DNA from: UBA4823 sp034436035
GTDB taxonomy: Bacteria; Chloroflexota; Anaerolineae; Anaerolineales; UBA4823
DNA: 6,558 nt
Assembly (NCBI GenBank): GCA_034436035.1
Contig: DAOTVW010000210.1
Location: 1-6,558 of the forward strand
Reading direction: 5' to 3'
Shown: piece by piece, positions 5,083 through 6,558 of the stretch
How positions within the stretch are numbered: position 1 is the stretch's first letter
How the letters are laid out: the number at the start of each line of letters is the position of its first letter
Made by a program: the position numbers and the translations under genes
The notes under the pieces: model-generated
The model's input: only the letters and a program-made list of their open reading frames with translations
The model's database searches: none
What the model was told of the DNA's origin: nothing

Positions 5083-5119
5083 ACCCTTTCTGATCTGATC
5101 AGGGAGGGTTTGTGTTTTT
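5083..5119 (+). terminator. Intrinsic terminator/attenuator in the HdrA-like leader
   Basis: ACCCTTTCTGATC (5083-5095) can pair with GATCAGGGAGGGT (5097-5109) over up to 13 positions (two G-U pairs). Allowing a loop, the practical stem is 10-11 bp. It is followed at once by TTTGTGTTTTT (5109-5119). The position is downstream of the promoter and upstream of the HdrA-like start codon, with no gene ending just before it on this strand. It therefore most likely acts as a leader attenuator controlling read-through rather than as an end-of-gene terminator. Confidence 0.7.
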
Positions 5120-5122
5120 ATA

Positions 5123-5151
5123 GGTAGGTTACAGAAAGGTTGCAACCTACC
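5123..5151 (+). promoter_or_regulatory. Second leader hairpin just before the HdrA-like ribosome binding site
   Basis: GGTAGGTT (5123-5130) and AACCTACC (5144-5151) form a perfect 8-bp stem. The loop side contains AGGTTGCAACCT (5137-5148), a perfect palindrome that competes for the same 3' arm. It ends seven bases before GGAG (5158-5161), so it may influence translation initiation or protect the 5' end of processed mRNA. Confidence 0.45.
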
Positions 5152-5163
5152 GTCACTGGAGCG

Positions 5164-6558
5164 ATGGCAGTGCAGAAATCAACTCTATCTGGTCTTGTAA
5201 CAAAACCAGCTTCAGCGATGGTTGTTGGAGGGGGTATTGGGGGAATGCGTGCTGCATTGGATCTGGCAGAAGCTGGATTAAAAGTTTATTTGGTTGAAAT
5301 AACTCCCTGCCTTGGCGGGCGAGTAGCTCAACTTGGTTTTATGTTTCCGCAACATGATTGTGTGTTATGCCGCGGAACATCGGATCATGGATATGGCTGT
5401 ACTCGCCCATCTATTTCTCCGGCTTATATTCAACAAAATCAACATCCCAATATCGAAATCCTAACACAGACACAAGTGGTTGGTGTAGAGGGGCAGGCGG
5501 GTGATTTTACAATAGTTTTACGTCAAGAACCCCGCTATGTGGATGTTAGTCGTTGCATTAATTGTGGCTATTGTGCGCAGGTATGTCCTGTTGAGTTACC
5601 AGATTCATATCAGCAGGGATTAACCAATCGGAAAGCCGCATATAAGGTTGCTGCTCGCGCAACTCCAGATGCTTTTGTGATTGATTATGGTCCATATTGT
5701 GATGAATGTGGAAAGTGTGAGCAAATTTGCCCTACCAAGGCGATTAATTTGAAGGAACAGCCGCGTTTGATTTCTGTAGAAGTCGGCGCAATCATTCTTG
5801 CTTTAGGGTTTCAAATTTTCGATCCAACTAAACTTGAAGAGCTTGGGTTTGGACGCTTTGCCAATGTAATTCAAGCAATGCAATATGAAAGGTTGGCAAG
5901 CCGATCTGGACCAACAGAAGGGATTGTCCTAAGGCCATCCGATCAAAAAAAACCACAAAAGATCTTATGGCTGCAATGTGTTGGCTCAAGAGATCAGGAA
6001 ACCCCATATTGCTCTTCGATTTGCTGCATGTATGCCACCAAAGAAGCAATCCTTGCTAAACAGCGCCTTGGCAAAGATACTCAATGTTGCATTTTTATCA
6101 TGGATGAAAGGGCGTTCAATAAAGAATATAGCCGGTATTTTAGTAAGGCAAAGAATGAATACGGAATCCGCTATGTACATTGTCGTATATCGGGCATATA
6201 CGAAGATCCATCAACGAACGATCTCATTGTTCACTATGCGGATGCAGATGGAAAGGTTTATCAAGATCGGTTTGAGATGGTAGTTCTAGCCACTGGCTTA
6301 CAACCGCCTAGTGCAGCTGCTGATATTGTGTCAATGTTAGAGATCGAACTCAATAGTTATGGCTTTTGTCAAACGGATAAATTCACACCACTTCAAACTA
6401 CCCGTCCGGGTGTTTATGTATGTGGAGCATTTTCATCACCGAAGGAGATTGCTGAAACAATTCTGGATGCCAGTGGAGCTGCAGCAGAAGTCATGCGTTT
6501 GCTTAATGACCGTCTTAATACCCATCCATTCTCCCATGAAGCACCCTTTTTATCTGCA
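5164..6558 (+). CDS. hdrA: HdrA-like FAD/[4Fe-4S] oxidoreductase subunit (3' end outside window)
   Basis: 465 codons are visible with no stop. In order: FAD-binding GGGIGG (22-27) with acidic E45 after the second strand; LGGRVAQL and an N-terminal cysteine region (C66, C69, C79); PRYVDVSRC leading into cluster motif C131, C134, C137, C141-Pro; a second motif C179, C182, C185, C189-Pro; the flavin domain with LALGFQIFDP (212-221), LQCVGSRD (270-277) and the HdrA hallmark YCSSICCMYA (282-291); then VVLATGLQPP and GVYVCGAFSSPKEI. HdrA proteins are cytoplasmic flavoproteins that carry out or support electron bifurcation with HdrBC, hydrogenase or formate dehydrogenase partners; QmoA is a relative. 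Start: the ATG at 5164 has GGAG only two bases away, whereas GTG at 5170 (codon 3) has ideal eight-base spacing. An upstream in-frame stop at 5125 limits the choice. Partner genes are beyond the right edge. Confidence 0.93.
   Translation, partial: MAVQKSTLSGLVTKPASAMVVGGGIGGMRAALDLAEAGLKVYLVEITPCLGGRVAQLGFMFPQHDCVLCRGTSDHGYGCTRPSISPAYIQQNQHPNIEILTQTQVVGVEGQAGDFTIVLRQEPRYVDVSRCINCGYCAQVCPVELPDSYQQGLTNRKAAYKVAARATPDAFVIDYGPYCDECGKCEQICPTKAINLKEQPRLISVEVGAIILALGFQIFDPTKLEELGFGRFANVIQAMQYERLASRSGPTEGIVLRPSDQKKPQKILWLQCVGSRDQETPYCSSICCMYATKEAILAKQRLGKDTQCCIFIMDERAFNKEYSRYFSKAKNEYGIRYVHCRISGIYEDPSTNDLIVHYADADGKVYQDRFEMVVLATGLQPPSAAADIVSMLEIELNSYGFCQTDKFTPLQTTRPGVYVCGAFSSPKEIAETILDASGAAAEVMRLLNDRLNTHPFSHEAPFLSA

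Noticed and set aside
4800..5163. CRISPR array or sigma-54 promoter (GG-N10-GC) in the control region
   Set aside because: No regularly spaced long repeats are present, and I found no convincing sigma-54 element near either start; the -35/-10 pairs explain both promoters.
5978..6283. 101-codon plus-strand frame inside the HdrA-like gene
   Set aside because: It lies in a different frame of a clearly conserved HdrA-type coding region with no ribosome binding site; it is a shadow.

Overview
The window looks like a bacterial chromosome segment from an anaerobe that depends heavily on iron-sulfur proteins. It carries consensus sigma-70-type promoters, Shine-Dalgarno sites and intrinsic-terminator-like hairpins, which argues against an archaeon. 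Eight protein genes are supported. Seven lie on the minus strand and one, running off the right edge, on the plus strand. The gene content (tandem ferredoxin-containing MinD-type ATPases, NifX/ORP-type protein, DUF5320, HdrA-like flavoprotein) is common in sulfate reducers, clostridia and anaerobic Chloroflexota. The phylum cannot be fixed from this sequence; Chloroflexota is only an impression.

Left part (1-1335): a NUDIX hydrolase truncated by the window edge, a structured 274-base intergenic stretch, and a complete bacterial non-heme ferritin with all ferroxidase-centre ligands. The ferritin has its own strong ribosome binding site and probably its own promoter.

Centre (1336-4720, minus strand): a compact six-gene cluster. 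In transcription order it is a 2[4Fe-4S] ferredoxin with a basic tail, a Gly-rich DUF5320 protein, a NifX/NafY/ORP-family protein, two paralogous MinD/ParA-type ATPases that each carry an inserted 2[4Fe-4S] domain, and a DUF59/MIP18-family protein. Intergenic gaps are short (a 4-base overlap, 4, 16, 30 bases), except for an 84-base gap holding a 15-bp hairpin that pairs fully only in the RNA made from this strand. The ATPase pair beside an ORP-type protein resembles the orange-protein (ORP) locus of Desulfovibrio. A role in building, carrying or positioning a metal-sulfur cluster is the best inference.

Right part (4721-6558): a divergent control region, then an HdrA-like FAD/[4Fe-4S] electron-bifurcation-type subunit (465 codons visible, no stop). 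The cluster is served by a perfect TTGACA-17-TATAAT promoter, the HdrA-like gene by TTGACA-17-TAAAAT. Between the two promoters is a 35-bp near-perfect palindrome. Two palindromes lie in the ferredoxin leader. The HdrA-like leader holds an intrinsic terminator before the start codon, with an upstream segment able to sequester its 3' arm, so transcription attenuation is likely. The divergent pairing suggests that the cofactor cluster and the HdrA-like redox module are co-controlled.
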